A stretch of DNA of 64,000 nt. Source: Pieris napi (taxonomy: Eukaryota; Arthropoda; Insecta; Lepidoptera; Pieridae). The stretch spans positions 8,258,501 to 8,322,500 of the forward strand of contig NC_062249.1 in the NCBI RefSeq assembly GCF_905475465.1, read 5' to 3'. Below the pieces are notes generated by a model. The model had not been told where the DNA came from. It searched no databases and worked only from the letters and a program-made list of their open reading frames with translations. The position numbers were made by a program, and so were the translations under genes. Positions 20,692-31,520 of this stretch are shown in pieces. Each line of letters starts with the position of its first letter. The first letter of the stretch is position 1.

Positions 20692-23600
20692 TCATGACCT
20701 GCGGTTCCGGGCCACTCGAGGTCGAGCCCCCAGCCTTGAACTACCGGTCAGTCTACGGTCATCCCCAGACCTCTCCCTCAATCGCTCAGCTGCCTCCTTC
20801 TGCAGCATTACATGCTCACAGAAGGTGACTATTGCACTCCAGGCCTCCTCACTTCCTAGCATAGCTAAAATAATACCCGGTAAAGAGAGGTCCGACCCTA
20901 TGACCGATACCAGGTCATGACGCTCCCTTGTCCAGGTGACACACTCAGCCACAGTATGCTCCGCCGTGTCGTTTGGAGCGCCGCAATGGTGGCACAACGG
21001 ATGCATCTCCCTTCTAGGCACCTTATGAAGATACCGCCCAAAGCATCCATGGCCAGACAGTACCTGCGAAAGCCGAAACGTCACAGCACCCCAACGCCTA
21101 TTCACCCAGTCTTTTAAGACTGGGCGAATTGCCCCTATTGTCAATGCACCAGCGCGGGGCGCTGCTAGATCGTCAAACCACCTTTCGAAAAGAATTTCTC
21201 TGGCATGACGCCTCATATGCCCCGCAATTTCCCCCCACGTGACGTTCCCGTTAACTATTACCTCGGCCTTCGCACGGTATAAGGCAGCGATAAGTTCCAC
21301 CTCCCGCTCCCAAGGAGGAGTACCAGCTAACACACAGGCCGCCTCGAACGATACGGTACGGTAGCAGCGAGCTGCCCGAACCGCAATCACTCGTTGCGGC
21401 CTCCGTATAAGCATACGGTTCGTCCGCCTGATCAGCGCGTCGTCCCAAATGGGGGCCCCGTACAGGGCCATACTGCGAATGATTCCGCAGTACAGCCGGC
21501 GCACGCTCTGGCATGGGCCTCCAAGATTAGGCAAAAGCTTGCCAAGTGCTCCTGCCGCCCTCACAAGTCTCCCCTCGAGAGATTTAAAATGGGGCTCGAA
21601 ATTCCAGCGACCATCTAGAACAAGACCAAGATACTTCATGGAGGAGGCCACTGAAATCCTAACGCCTTCAACCACCAATGCCGCCCCCGAAGGAGGACCC
21701 ATCCTCGGGCCATGAAATAGCAGGGCTTCCGTTTTGTCAAGGGACACCCTGAGACCCAGGGCCTGGATCCGCCCAACAACTAGCCTAGTACCGGCCATCG
21801 CAAGCTGAGCCACCTCCCCAAATGACCCTCCGCTCGCCACGACTAGAGTGTCATCTGCATAGCAGAAGAGGCGCATCCCAGGAAGCAGTGCACCTCGCAG
21901 CACCCAATCATAGCTAATATTCCACAGAAACGGTCCCAGAACTGATCCCTGTGGAACCCCGCACAACACCGGATGGCGAACGATTTCACCCTGTCCGTTC
22001 ACAATTGCCACCTGTCGTCCTTCCAAATAGCTCCCTACTATTCGGCGCAAGTACAGGGGAACCCCGAAAAATTCAAGGGCCTCCCTGATCACGCCAAATG
22101 GAAGGCTATTAAAGGCATTAGCAATGTCAAGAGACACTGCCAACGCCCTCCCACCCCGCTCGACTACTCTCTTGGTGTACTGTTTTAGGTCCATGAGAGC
22201 ATCAATCGTAGAGCGTCCAGCCCGGAAGCCATATTGGGCCTCGTCCAGGTCCGGCCCCACGTTCGAGAGGTGACGGCCCAAACGAGAGGCAATAATCCAC
22301 TCCAACGCCTTACCAGCTTCGTCTAAGAGAATTATGGGCCGGTAAGCTCCAGGGCTGTTCGGCGCACGACCTTCTTTTCGGATGTGACACAATTGGCCTT
22401 CCTTCCATGCCGTCGGGAACCGTCCACTACGTAAACATAAGTCAAACAGACCCCGAATGGTTTCCCCCATGTGAGGAAAAGTTACCGACAGGACCCTAGC
22501 ATGCAAGCCATCTGGGCCTGGTGCCTTCTTTCTGCTCTTCAGGCGACAAAGTATGGACTCTATTTCGGAGTCAGTCACCTCAGGAGCTTGCTCTCTATCG
22601 ACGTCCCCATCCACCACCGAGGTCACCATTCTCGGAGGGACGATGTTCGGAGGCAGAGGGAAAAGCCCCGAAATCACCCTATCAAGCAAGGCGGGCTCAA
22701 GAGTCTCCGTTAGGGGAGCCCCTGCGCCCTTTAGCCTTTTCCGAGCTGCTAGGTAAGGGCGCCCCCATGGATCACTGTCTAACTCCTTTAAGAACTTTTT
22801 ATGTGCCTCGTTCTTGGCGTCTAAGATAGCCACTTGAAGAACCTTCTTGTGTCTACAGTAGACCAACCGCAACCCCTCTCTGACCTGTGGATCATCACTT
22901 CTTCGTCGGCAGCTCCTAAGATAGGCCCTCCTAGCACCACTACATACCCTGCGAAACTCTTCGATTTCCCGCGTCCACCAGTAGATTGCCTTTCGCTGAG
23001 GTGGTGGTCTCCACTTAGGCATGGAGGCGTTGCACACCTCAGTCATGTTCCGTTGGAATCTGCGGACGCCCTCCTCCACACATTCAACCGGGGTCGAATC
23101 CGCACACCACGCTTTAACAATGGCAACCTCTTCCGCACGCTCCCGGTTGAGTCGACCAACGGTCCAGCGCGGAAAAGTCCGACGACTGGTTCGTGGCCTC
23201 AGAGGTGGCCCTACAGAAGCATTAACGACAAACCTAATGTAGCGGTGATCTGAAAACGTCTCCAAATCCCTGATCACCTCCCATCCAGACAACCTCCATG
23301 CGAAGTTTGAGGAAGTAAGCGTGACATCTACCCGTGACACTCCCTGTGGTCGTACACATGTAGGCTCCGTCCCCCTATTAATAAAAAGAAGCCCTACCTC
23401 TGCCGCCCACTCCTCCAGAAGCGGCCCCCTGGGATTTACATAAGTGTCACCCCAGGCGGTCGACCTAGCATTTAAGTCCCCCATCAGAATAACTGGCCTG
23501 GGCAAGGCCCGCTGGATCGCAAGACCTAAGTCTCCAATAAAGCTTTCGAAATCCCGAAGCGGCTTGTTAGGGGAGAAATAAGTGCCCACCACCGTACAAG

Positions 23601-23850
23601 GCCCCCAATCAACCATGACATACCCAGGCCCCCTTTCTCTAAGGGTAATAGCCATACCCGTCGGACTGACAATAACAGCCACCAGCCCCAAAGTGTCTCC
23701 CTTCCAGTGGCTCCGCTGGGCCACGTAGTATGGTTCAGAAACAACCGCAACTTTCACTCCCAACTCCACCATGGACTGCAAGAACAAGTCTTGCGCAGCA
23801 GCGCAATGGTTGAGGTTCCCTTGTAGGAAGCTGGTGCAACTTTGATCCAT
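20692..23850 (-). CDS. R1-clade ORF2: endonuclease/reverse transcriptase
   Basis: This 1052-residue protein nicks target DNA and reverse-transcribes the element RNA from the nick. The ATG at 23850 follows the ORF1 stop by one base (TAATATG), so I use it rather than an upstream GTG in the same frame. The apurinic-like endonuclease (residues 1-220) shows LQGNLNHC, VVSEPY, GDLNARSTAWGD (about 124-135) and SDHRY (about 200). The reverse transcriptase shows KKAPGPDGL, GAYRPIILLDEAGKALE, QYGFRAGRSTIDAL, SLDIANAFNSLP, GVPQGSVLGPFLW and catalytic YADD at about 664-667. A C-terminal C-X2-C-X8-H-X4-C finger (about 953-970, CHHCGAP...EHTVAEC) follows. There is no RNase H. Length and domain order are normal for the R1 clade. 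No stops or frameshifts are seen. Confidence 0.94.
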   Translation of the reverse strand: MDQSCTSFLQGNLNHCAAAQDLFLQSMVELGVKVAVVSEPYYVAQRSHWKGDTLGLVAVIVSPTGMAITLRERGPGYVMVDWGPCTVVGTYFSPNKPLRDFESFIGDLGLAIQRALPRPVILMGDLNARSTAWGDTYVNPRGPLLEEWAAEVGLLFINRGTEPTCVRPQGVSRVDVTLTSSNFAWRLSGWEVIRDLETFSDHRYIRFVVNASVGPPLRPRTSRRTFPRWTVGRLNRERAEEVAIVKAWCADSTPVECVEEGVRRFQRNMTEVCNASMPKWRPPPQRKAIYWWTREIEEFRRVCSGARRAYLRSCRRRSDDPQVREGLRLVYCRHKKVLQVAILDAKNEAHKKFLKELDSDPWGRPYLAARKRLKGAGAPLTETLEPALLDRVISGLFPLPPNIVPPRMVTSVVDGDVDREQAPEVTDSEIESILCRLKSRKKAPGPDGLHARVLSVTFPHMGETIRGLFDLCLRSGRFPTAWKEGQLCHIRKEGRAPNSPGAYRPIILLDEAGKALEWIIASRLGRHLSNVGPDLDEAQYGFRAGRSTIDALMDLKQYTKRVVERGGRALAVSLDIANAFNSLPFGVIREALEFFGVPLYLRRIVGSYLEGRQVAIVNGQGEIVRHPVLCGVPQGSVLGPFLWNISYDWVLRGALLPGMRLFCYADDTLVVASGGSFGEVAQLAMAGTRLVVGRIQALGLRVSLDKTEALLFHGPRMGPPSGAALVVEGVRISVASSMKYLGLVLDGRWNFEPHFKSLEGRLVRAAGALGKLLPNLGGPCQSVRRLYCGIIRSMALYGAPIWDDALIRRTNRMLIRRPQRVIAVRAARCYRTVSFEAACVLAGTPPWEREVELIAALYRAKAEVIVNGNVTWGEIAGHMRRHAREILFERWFDDLAAPRAGALTIGAIRPVLKDWVNRRWGAVTFRLSQVLSGHGCFGRYLHKVPRREMHPLCHHCGAPNDTAEHTVAECVTWTRERHDLVSVIGSDLSLPGIILAMLGSEEAWSAIVTFCEHVMLQKEAAERLRERSGDDRRLTGSSRLGARPRVARNRRS

Positions 23851-23851
23851 A

Positions 23852-25831
23852 TTAATCAGACATTGCACCAGACTCCCCAGGGAGGAACACCTCTGGCGAC
23901 GGATGCGCCGCAGCTACAGTAAAACCCCCTTTGCTAACCGGTGGAGGCTTGCAAGCACGTCCACCCATCTTATGCCCCGCAGGTATTCCAGCCGAAGCAC
24001 AGACCACGCAGTGTGACTGCAAACTACACTCACTAGCCTTATGCCCAACCTTCCCGCACCTATAACAGGCCATTCCTAGGTCCACCTCTGATGTACACAC
24101 TTCTCTTGTATGCCCCAGTCGCATACATTTAAAACATCTTAGAGGTCGGTCTTCCTGTATTTCTACTCTGGCCGAGCTCCACCCAATAAGAAGCCTCCCT
24201 TCGGCTACCTTCTTGGCAGCAGAGATCGGACATAAGATAAAAATGTCCCCCATACCATTGCCACGCCTAAGAATTTGCCCAGGCTTAATTTGGTGAGCAG
24301 AGCAACCACCCTTAGCTGCCACGGCTGTCACCACCTCCTCAACGGTCACGCTGTCGTCAAGGTCTCGAATGTAAAGATCCGCACATTTGACGGGTCTGTC
24401 CACCCGAGCCACGTCCGCCAGCACCTCCCGAAGGCACTCCGCAAGGCGGTCGGCCTTTTCCCCCCTCTGGGAACCAGGAATCTCTAATATCCGCGCCCCT
24501 GTAGCAGTTGTACGCACGCTCACCCTTTCGATGCCCAAACCTGATAAGCTGATGTCCTGCTTGGCTCTGGACAAAAGGGCGGCGTACGTGTGGCCCCTCT
24601 CTGCCGCCTCCTTCCGCAACGTTAAAACAACTGCGGCAGTGGTAGGCTCCACGAGCACCCGCGCAGTACTGCGTTCAACCTGCCCATATTTTGCACCCCC
24701 AAGACCCTGTTGCCTCAGACCAGGTTGTGCTTGGGATTGTCCTCCAACTGGCAGCTTCGAAGGATCAGGGGGCACGGCCACCACCAGGGGCGTCGCAGAG
24801 GACGCCACACCAGATGTCCCACAAGAGGGTTTAGATGCAGACCCCGCCTTTGATTTTTTTCCCTTTCCCTTTTTCCCCGTCACCGTCGACCAATTCTCAT
24901 TCACCCCTTCCATAGCAACATTACCCACCTCATTTGTCCCCCTCCGCGCAGCAGACCCCTCGACTCCGCCAATGTGACCTACATCCGCCACCTGCGAAGC
25001 CGCCAGTGGAGGACGAATGGTCGGCTTCGGGAGGAGGCGATCTCCAATTCCATCGAGCTTAGCATCCATCATGCCTCCCACTGCCCGCATGATGTCGGCC
25101 AACAAATCCCCTTTAATTTCTGTTACGAACCCCGCCATAATTTCGCGGATTCCATTCACCGATAAACCCGCTAATTCACCCGACTGCTTGTTTGTACCTC
25201 CCGACACCTCCATTCTCAGAGCCATCATTTCCCTTTCTTGTTCTACAGCGCGGGCTGTACGCTCGGTAAAGTCCCGTCTGAGGGCACCAATTTCTGGCTC
25301 AAGGTCAGACACTCGTGCCCTCAACCGGATATTATCTCTTTCGAGACGCCGTCCCTCATCACCCTCCAAGCACCGCTCAGCAAGATTTTCCACTATTTCA
25401 CCTAGCTCTTTTGCCGCGACCTTGAGGTCTCGAACAAAGTCACCTTTTAAGTTATTCGACTTCGCCGCAATTTCAACAATACGGCGAACCCGAGCTACCA
25501 TCCGTTCCCTTAATTCAGGCACCTCTTTAAAAACTACGTCGTTTATGTTATTGGTCCTCTCAGCCTCTAAGGCAGCACCTGAGGCGGCCTCAGAGACATC
25601 CACCTCTTCTTTGCGCCTAACCTCCCGACGTGCACTCCTCAATTGGCGTTCCAAAGTGGAACGAGCCACTTGCTCCACCATGTCCCGCTCAGCCTCCTCA
25701 AGGCCAACTGCGTGTTTCGCAGCCTTCTTCTTAATCGCCTTCACCACAACAGTGGAGGGCGACGGGTCACGCAAAAATTCTCGCCTTCGGGATCCAGAGC
25801 GAGACCTACACTTTCTATCACACTCAGCCAT
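23852..25831 (-). CDS. R1-clade ORF1: gag-like zinc-knuckle protein
   Basis: This 659-residue, ATG-initiated protein is likely the RNA-binding partner of ORF2 in the retrotransposition particle. The N-terminus is basic and serine/arginine-rich (SRSGSRRR). Residues about 40-220 are highly charged and helical, probably coiled coil. Residues 290-370 are low complexity with a lysine-rich GKKGKGKKSK block. Residues 385-560 form the conserved R1/TRAS/SART-type gag region. Three zinc knuckles follow at 566-627: CFKCMRLGHTREVC, CYRCGKVGHKASEC and a longer C-X2-C-X8-H-X6-C form. It ends GAMSD with TAA at 23854-23852, overlapping the reach of the ORF2 start in a stop-restart arrangement. A 311-codon plus-strand frame over this gene is an antisense shadow. 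Confidence 0.92.
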   Translation of the reverse strand: MAECDRKCRSRSGSRRREFLRDPSPSTVVVKAIKKKAAKHAVGLEEAERDMVEQVARSTLERQLRSARREVRRKEEVDVSEAASGAALEAERTNNINDVVFKEVPELRERMVARVRRIVEIAAKSNNLKGDFVRDLKVAAKELGEIVENLAERCLEGDEGRRLERDNIRLRARVSDLEPEIGALRRDFTERTARAVEQEREMMALRMEVSGGTNKQSGELAGLSVNGIREIMAGFVTEIKGDLLADIMRAVGGMMDAKLDGIGDRLLPKPTIRPPLAASQVADVGHIGGVEGSAARRGTNEVGNVAMEGVNENWSTVTGKKGKGKKSKAGSASKPSCGTSGVASSATPLVVAVPPDPSKLPVGGQSQAQPGLRQQGLGGAKYGQVERSTARVLVEPTTAAVVLTLRKEAAERGHTYAALLSRAKQDISLSGLGIERVSVRTTATGARILEIPGSQRGEKADRLAECLREVLADVARVDRPVKCADLYIRDLDDSVTVEEVVTAVAAKGGCSAHQIKPGQILRRGNGMGDIFILCPISAAKKVAEGRLLIGWSSARVEIQEDRPLRCFKCMRLGHTREVCTSEVDLGMACYRCGKVGHKASECSLQSHCVVCASAGIPAGHKMGGRACKPPPVSKGGFTVAAAHPSPEVFLPGESGAMSD

Positions 25832-26029
25832 TTTGCCGACAAAAAATTGGTCCAGGCCCCTTATGGAGACCTGGCCTTGCCCGTCCAGTAATGTGTCTTA
25901 CAGTATTACACTAATTAATGTAAGACCCATTACCAAAAGAAATAAAAAATAAAAAGAGAAAGCTTACCGTCTAAACAATATAAATTCTATAAACTATCTT
26001 AATCTATACACACTTAGAATTCATACACT

Positions 26030-26560
26030 TAAACTAAAATCACCGCCGCTAGTCGAGATGACGCAATCACACACAAATAGTGTACCACCAATTCCACCCA
26101 GCCGCAACTGACACACACACAATGGGTCTCTATCCCTGGTACAAATGTGTATACCCAACACAGCTTATTCCGCCACGCCCCTGGATGGCGCAATACGCGC
26201 CGATGGCGTAGTGTATCCCCGGTTCCACCAGGTCGCCAATTAATCACCTCAAAAGCAATAACTAATTCCCAATCAGGACTAATACGCACACACAGTGGGT
26301 CACTGTCCCTTACACAATGTGTGAGATCACACAGCTTATTACTCCTCGCACTTCAAGGCACTACCATCACACGTAGACACATAGGTACAACATGTGTCCG
26401 GTTCCACCCAGACACCAAAGTCTTAATCAATCCAGACAAGAATTAAATCTGGACCAAACAGAACTGACACTTATAGGATGGTCACCATCTCCAGCACATA
26501 ATATGTAGATAACTCATAAGATATCACATCACGCGCTTACGCATTCAATAGCTAAGCGCA
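26030..26560 (-). promoter_or_regulatory. Diverged tandem repeats in the R1-clade 5' UTR
   Basis: At least three diverged units of about 176-180 bp begin near 26107, 26282 and 26462. Each shares a pattern like GACACA...GGGTC(A/T)CTGTCC, then AATGTGT and ACAGCTTATT, and two of them CGGTTCCACC. A partial fourth unit may precede them near 26030. Tandem 5' UTR units often carry LINE promoters. That role is inferred here. Confidence 0.7.
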
Positions 26561-26608
26561 TGCAGTACGCGTGCCACACGTGCACTCTGTAGGCGCGTTG
26601 GACGCGAA

Positions 26609-26620
26609 CACGCTGAAGGC
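26609..26620. repeat. Target-site duplication, 5' side of R1-clade element
   Basis: CACGCTGAAGGC is the second copy of the 12-bp duplication. It is followed by TAGTGCC, the remainder of the SINE head. Confidence 0.88.
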
Positions 26621-26630
26621 TAGTGCCTTA

Positions 26631-27779
26631 ATTTTCTATAAACTTTAGATAGAAACGGTTAATATAGAACAATTATTACAGATATTTATTCATAAAGGTG
26701 TGTGAGACGTGTTCTTGTCAGTTTCATTGAGTTTTTATCCCTTTTACCATTTGATTGTTAAACTAAAAGAGTAATGCTATATTTTATCAAACAGCTATAT
26801 CTATGTCACGCTCATAGGCCGGAGTCCATGGATTCGAACCTTAACTAGTATTTCCGGAGTTTGAAATAAGAACAATATGTTTATATTACTTGTAATTTAA
26901 TTTTCGTTAATTTATTTATGAATTTCTTTCCCCTTAGTATTCCTTTTCCATACTAGAGTGGCCTGTTAGAGATCGCTTGTTAGCGACAAGGCCACCCGTT
27001 GCATCCCTAATAACTTATGTTACATCATCTGTAGTTTGAATATGGAAATGTTTTAAAAGTAATAGACAAACCTTATGAGCGAGTAAATTAAATCCGGAAA
27101 CTTGTATTACATAATTCTGAAGTCTAAGTTAAGAACACTAAAAGTCAAATAGACATTAACGACCAAAACAGCACAGACGGCACCGACGAACAATATATCT
27201 TGTTCGCAATAAAACCTAAAGACTGATTCGACAGAATTAGGCCAACATCTTGTAGTCTTTATAACGATGTAGCCAATTTATTTATACTTAATTACACAAC
27301 ACAGCTATTAAAAACAAATGAATAAAAAACATAGGCTGGCCTCCTCATTAAATATTTAATATTATCGTTGAAGTCCCATAACCCCAAGAACATGTGTACA
27401 CGAATTCTGCATTTCTTTCATTTGAGTAAGTGTTCACCCTTGTGCCAATAAAAATTAAATATTTATTTCGCACTCCTACAGTGAACTTGTATATAAAAAG
27501 AAATGATACTAAATATATAGCTAAAGATGGAGTTTTTGGGAATCAGAACCTAACTCTATAATTTCCAATAGCGATCCCGACATTAGTTATGAAATTTCGA
27601 AGTAGATCTCTCAATAAGCGCTGATGTTCCAATCTTGAGATCATTTTCGTCTTGATTTTATTTAAAATGTTATTCTCTCTGTTGTAATGTACATTTATTT
27701 CATTTTAAAATGATGTTCTTTCATGTTTCTTTTATTAAAATACAGACATAAAACATTGCATTGAGAAATATATAAATTA
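26631..27779. other. No gene recognised
   Basis: This is AT-rich DNA without a recognisable repeat or exon. Confidence 0.5.
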
Positions 27780-28800
27780 CTAGCTGACCCGGCAAACGTT
27801 GTTTTGCGATATGTATATTATTACTAGGAAACCTTTTTTTAGTTCAATAAAAATAACTATCTACAATAATAAAAAATAGGGGTTGATCGTAGAGGGGTGA
27901 AAATAAGAGGTTGTATGTATTTTTACTGTACTTCGAATTTAGAACTTCCTCTATCGTTATACAAATCATTGAGCGATGTTAGTATTGAACATGTTGAAGC
28001 ATGTACAAAACCTTATTCTTCGGTCAATATAAACTCACAACTATTTGTTAGTGAAAGTTAACCTTATTCAAATAAACTTTTCACAAAGCAATTTTCGTCC
28101 AGTGAAAACGAAATCTTTTTTTGCGAGCAACTAAATTTATTAGGTTTTATAGTCTGTCTTTATACATATAGGCATAGACTATAGACTTAGAAAAGTAAAT
28201 TTATGTTTGAAAATGGAATAGTTTTTAAGATTGTTCAGTCTTGCAGTTGTGCAATTTAATGTTTGCAATCTCTTGTATTATTTCATTAGACGTCTGCGCC
28301 CACGGCCGGATGCCTGTCGGCCCAACCAGATTCAATTACTTCCAAATTGATTACTGGCCTAAGCTCTGCTTTCAATCTTCCTACATGCCTCTGATAAGAT
28401 GAATAATCACGCACGCTTCAAGTGTATCGTCAAACATATACATATATGTTACTTCTATTAATATATATTACTTCTAGGAAACATTTTTTTAGTTCAATTA
28501 AAATAACTATCTACAATAATAAAAAATAGGGGTTATCGTAGAGAGGTGAAAATTAGGGGTTGTATGTTTTATTTTTGTTTGTTTGTTGTATTTTTGTATG
28601 CTGTATCATTAAAAAAAATAAAATAAAATAAAAATGATTTTTTTGGGGTGTTAACACCTTATCACTTAGGGGTTTGAAAGATACGTAGTAGCCGATTCTC
28701 AGACTAACTGAATATGTATAAAACATTCAAAAGAATCGATCAAGCCGTTTCGGAGGAGTATGGGAACGATCATTGTGACGCGAGAATTTTATATATTAGA
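27780..28800 (-). mobile_element. Helitron-like element, family B, with internal duplication
   Basis: The minus-strand 5' TC is at 28800-28799 (TCTAATATATAAAATTCTCG) and the 3' CTAG is at 27783-27780, preceded by the GCAAAACAACGTTTGC hairpin and CCGGGTCAG. It is flanked by A and T. It is three times longer than the sister copy at 18699. A segment of about 100 bp occurs twice in direct orientation (about 27828-27925 and 28468-28563). Between the copies lies about 540 bp not found in the sister element, including a GC-rich patch at 28290-28325. It could be one element with captured DNA or two overlapping insertions. Confidence 0.6.
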
Positions 28801-28894
28801 TAAGTAGTAGTATAATAAGTTTTATCTTATATACTATGGTGCTTCACCTAACAAGTAACAACACTAAAAATAAGTACTTCATAGAAAAAAGTTA

Positions 28895-29164
28895 GTAGAC
28901 AAGTGTTGGCCTAGTGGCTTCATCGTGCAACTCTCATAATTGAGGTCGTTGGTTCGATCCACGGCTGTGCACCAATGGACTTTCTTTATATGTGCGCATT
29001 TAAATTTGCTTGAACGGTGAAATGTCTTAGACCCAAAAGTCGACGGCGTGTGTCAGGCACTGGAGGCTGATCACCTACTATTAGATTTAAAAATGATCAT
29101 GAAACAGATTCAGAAATCTGACGCCAAGACCTAAAGAGGTTGTAGCGCCATTGATTTATTTATT
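28895..29164 (+). mobile_element. tRNA-derived SINE
   Basis: The A-box is GTTGGCCTAGTGG and the B-box GGTTCGATCC. The head ends GGCTGTGCACC, and the body contains GTCGACGGCGTGTGTCAGGC. A 13-14-bp imperfect target duplication, ATAGAAAAA(A)GTTA, flanks it at 28881-28894 and 29165-29177. This is the best uninterrupted copy here. Confidence 0.85.
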
Positions 29165-29280
29165 ATAGAAAAAGTTAACATAAATTATAATTTTTATTAA
29201 ATCTGTATGTTTTACATTTATGTCTTACATGTTCAATTGTCAATTAATAAAAATATCCAAGTAACGTCGTGAATAAATTC

Positions 29281-29510
29281 ACTCCCGTCGGCCGCAACGT
29301 CGAAGCCTCATACAAAATTAGTGTAAAACTTTGCACCAAAACTCTGGGGCTCGATAAAAGTCAGACTATATCTAAAGTGAAGCCATCACCCGCAGGTAGG
29401 GGTGCATAAATAATTTAGCCGGGCAATCCGCCGCTTGTTTGCATGTGGATTATCATATTAAACGGATATCAGGGCCGACGACCGCCTGTCCGAATGCAAA
29501 CAATATCATG
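29281..29510. other. GC-richer unique segment, function unknown
   Basis: This patch stands out from the AT-rich background (CCCGTCGGCCGCAACGTCG, GCCGGGCAATCCGCCGC, GGGCCGACGACCGCC). It has no open frame of note and is not repeated in the window. It could be a conserved noncoding element, an exon fragment or a decayed transposon. Confidence 0.35.
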
Positions 29511-31520
29511 AAACATTTATAAGGATAAACATTGGCTACAATCTAAAAGACTACCGCTGAGGTCATTGTTGGTAAACATTAATAATTCATTATTATACAT
29601 GCATTTTGTTTACATGCGTGGATAGCGGTTTAGTGCACACGCACAGTTTTTGTTTGAATATTGTTCATTTGTTTTTCTTCGGCATAAAAATTAACAAAAG
29701 AGAGTGCACTTACATATTCTGTGTGAGCCATAGATAGCCATGCCTGGAGAACATTATTATATAGTTAACACTGAGAAAGTTTGCTACGACTTTAATCTCG
29801 GACCGCTGAATCGATTTCGATAAACTTTCTCTACAGCGTAGCATTTCTATATGGAACCAGTATTTATTTGAAAAACGCTTATCAGTTATAAAAATTCCAC
29901 CATAATTGTTTATAAATGGACTCGACAACATAGTATAGCAATATTTCTTTTAAAAATAAATTTTCGTACATTTACATTCAATTTACTATACTACTACTTT
30001 ATTAGATGGATGATTTTACAATCGATACTATCAAATATACCATAAAAGAACAAGTATATTAGTACAATTCGGTAGTACTTTCGAATGCTATCAGAATAAA
30101 TTTTCGACTAAAAGAAGGAAGTATTATAAAAATTAAGTAAAAACAAGTTTTTTTCAATTGATTCAATTTAGTATTCTTATTCTATATTCTGTTATGTTAT
30201 GTGTAGTAAAGGTATATAGTGTATGGTATCGTGTAATAGTGGTATAAGTAACTTTGTAAGCTTCTGATCTGTATTTCCGTTCAATACACAGTGTCATCAA
30301 CCTTCCTGGTGCATTAACAAAAGTACAAAGTAAGCGTAATTCGATGTGCTGTAGAATAATTCAGTTAACAGTAATTTAATGGTCATTTAAACTTACTGCG
30401 AATCACTGTTCAGATTAATCTGGGAGTTACATTAATTTTTAAATTAACTATATATTCCCTGTTTAATACATGCATATGTATTATATTTTGAATATCTCAT
30501 CTTGTCTCTTTCGTGAGCCTAGTTTTAGGTATGAACCAATAGCCGCTTTGATAACTACATTTTCATACCACAAGTATGAAGAATGATTCTTTAATCACAA
30601 TACTTTAATATCCTATAATTTTACGCTTATGGCACGCTGACAATGTCTATATTACTCTTCTTCATATTTCGCTACTTTATTATGTAATGCAAAGTCTTGT
30701 CAATTTATTCTAATCTAGATTAACGTCTGCTATTGCTGTTGGACACCACTTATTTCATCTAGATCCATGTAAGTTATATATTCTTTACCGTTTATTGCCA
30801 TTGCATCCTAATAATTTATGTGTGTTATCCTTAATGTAACGGAGTTTTAAAAATTATATAATAAATACCCTAAAGTTCGACGAAATCGGCTTATATTTAT
30901 TAGGTAGAAAAAAGTAATTATTTATTTACATGTAACATGTTAAATCTTCGATAATATATAACTATAAAAAATAATAGTCCCTGCTGGCAATTCCTTGCTG
31001 TACTACGATGCAAGAAATGTGCCAAAAGTCCCCTGTAATGACTAGTTCATCCAGACGCCATCTTAAATTTTAAAATTTAGGTAACTATTCTGCTATAGTT
31101 TTTGTTTTGTAAAATAATATTTATATCATTATTGTTTAAATTCCAACGTTTTGTCTAATTTAAATTAAACTTATGGGCTATAAATATATGGAATATGGCA
31201 ACACTCTAGCGTCAGGTTATATTTTGGTTTAGCTTATATCATAAAGGAGGTTTTATTCAAATGACCCAGTATTTCATTTTCAGGTACACTTACTCCTTAG
31301 TTTCTCGTTAACACAGCACCAAGTACTCGTAGTTGCTTGAAAATTCAACGTTCCCGGTTGTTGTAAACCTGAAATTGTCCTCTCGTGTTTCCACTGCACT
31401 GCGTTTCAGTAAAAAAGTCTACTGGTATTTCACAAGGGTTTCAACAATGTTATCGTACCCACTTCCGATTTCAGAAAACAACAAATTTCATGGAAATGTT
31501 TACGTGTAATTTTCATAATA
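29511..31520. other. No gene recognised
   Basis: This is AT-rich noncoding DNA. The minus-strand frame of 73 codons at 29710-29931 shows no known motif. Confidence 0.5.

Larger units (their letters stand above)
20436..26608 (-). mobile_element. Full-length R1-clade non-LTR retrotransposon
   Basis: This 6173-bp minus-strand element has a 5' UTR (26608-25832), ORF1 (25831-23852), ORF2 (23850-20692), a 3' UTR and a poly(A) tail (T run at 20437-20464). It is flanked by a perfect 12-bp duplication. Its base composition is much more GC-rich than the surrounding DNA. Both ORFs are open from end to end. R1-clade assignment rests on ORF1 with three zinc knuckles, ORF2 with an N-terminal endonuclease, no RNase H, and a C-terminal zinc finger. 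Many R1-clade members (R1, TRAS, SART, Waldo) are sequence-specific for their targets. Here the target is a tRNA-like SINE head. Confidence 0.93.

Noticed and set aside
23851..23868. GTG start for R1-clade ORF2
   Set aside because: The GTG is inside ORF1 and an ATG follows the ORF1 stop directly.
25017..25952. Plus-strand 311-codon open frame
   Set aside because: It lies antisense to the R1-clade ORF1. GC-rich codons on the true strand leave the complement free of stops, and it has no recognisable domain.
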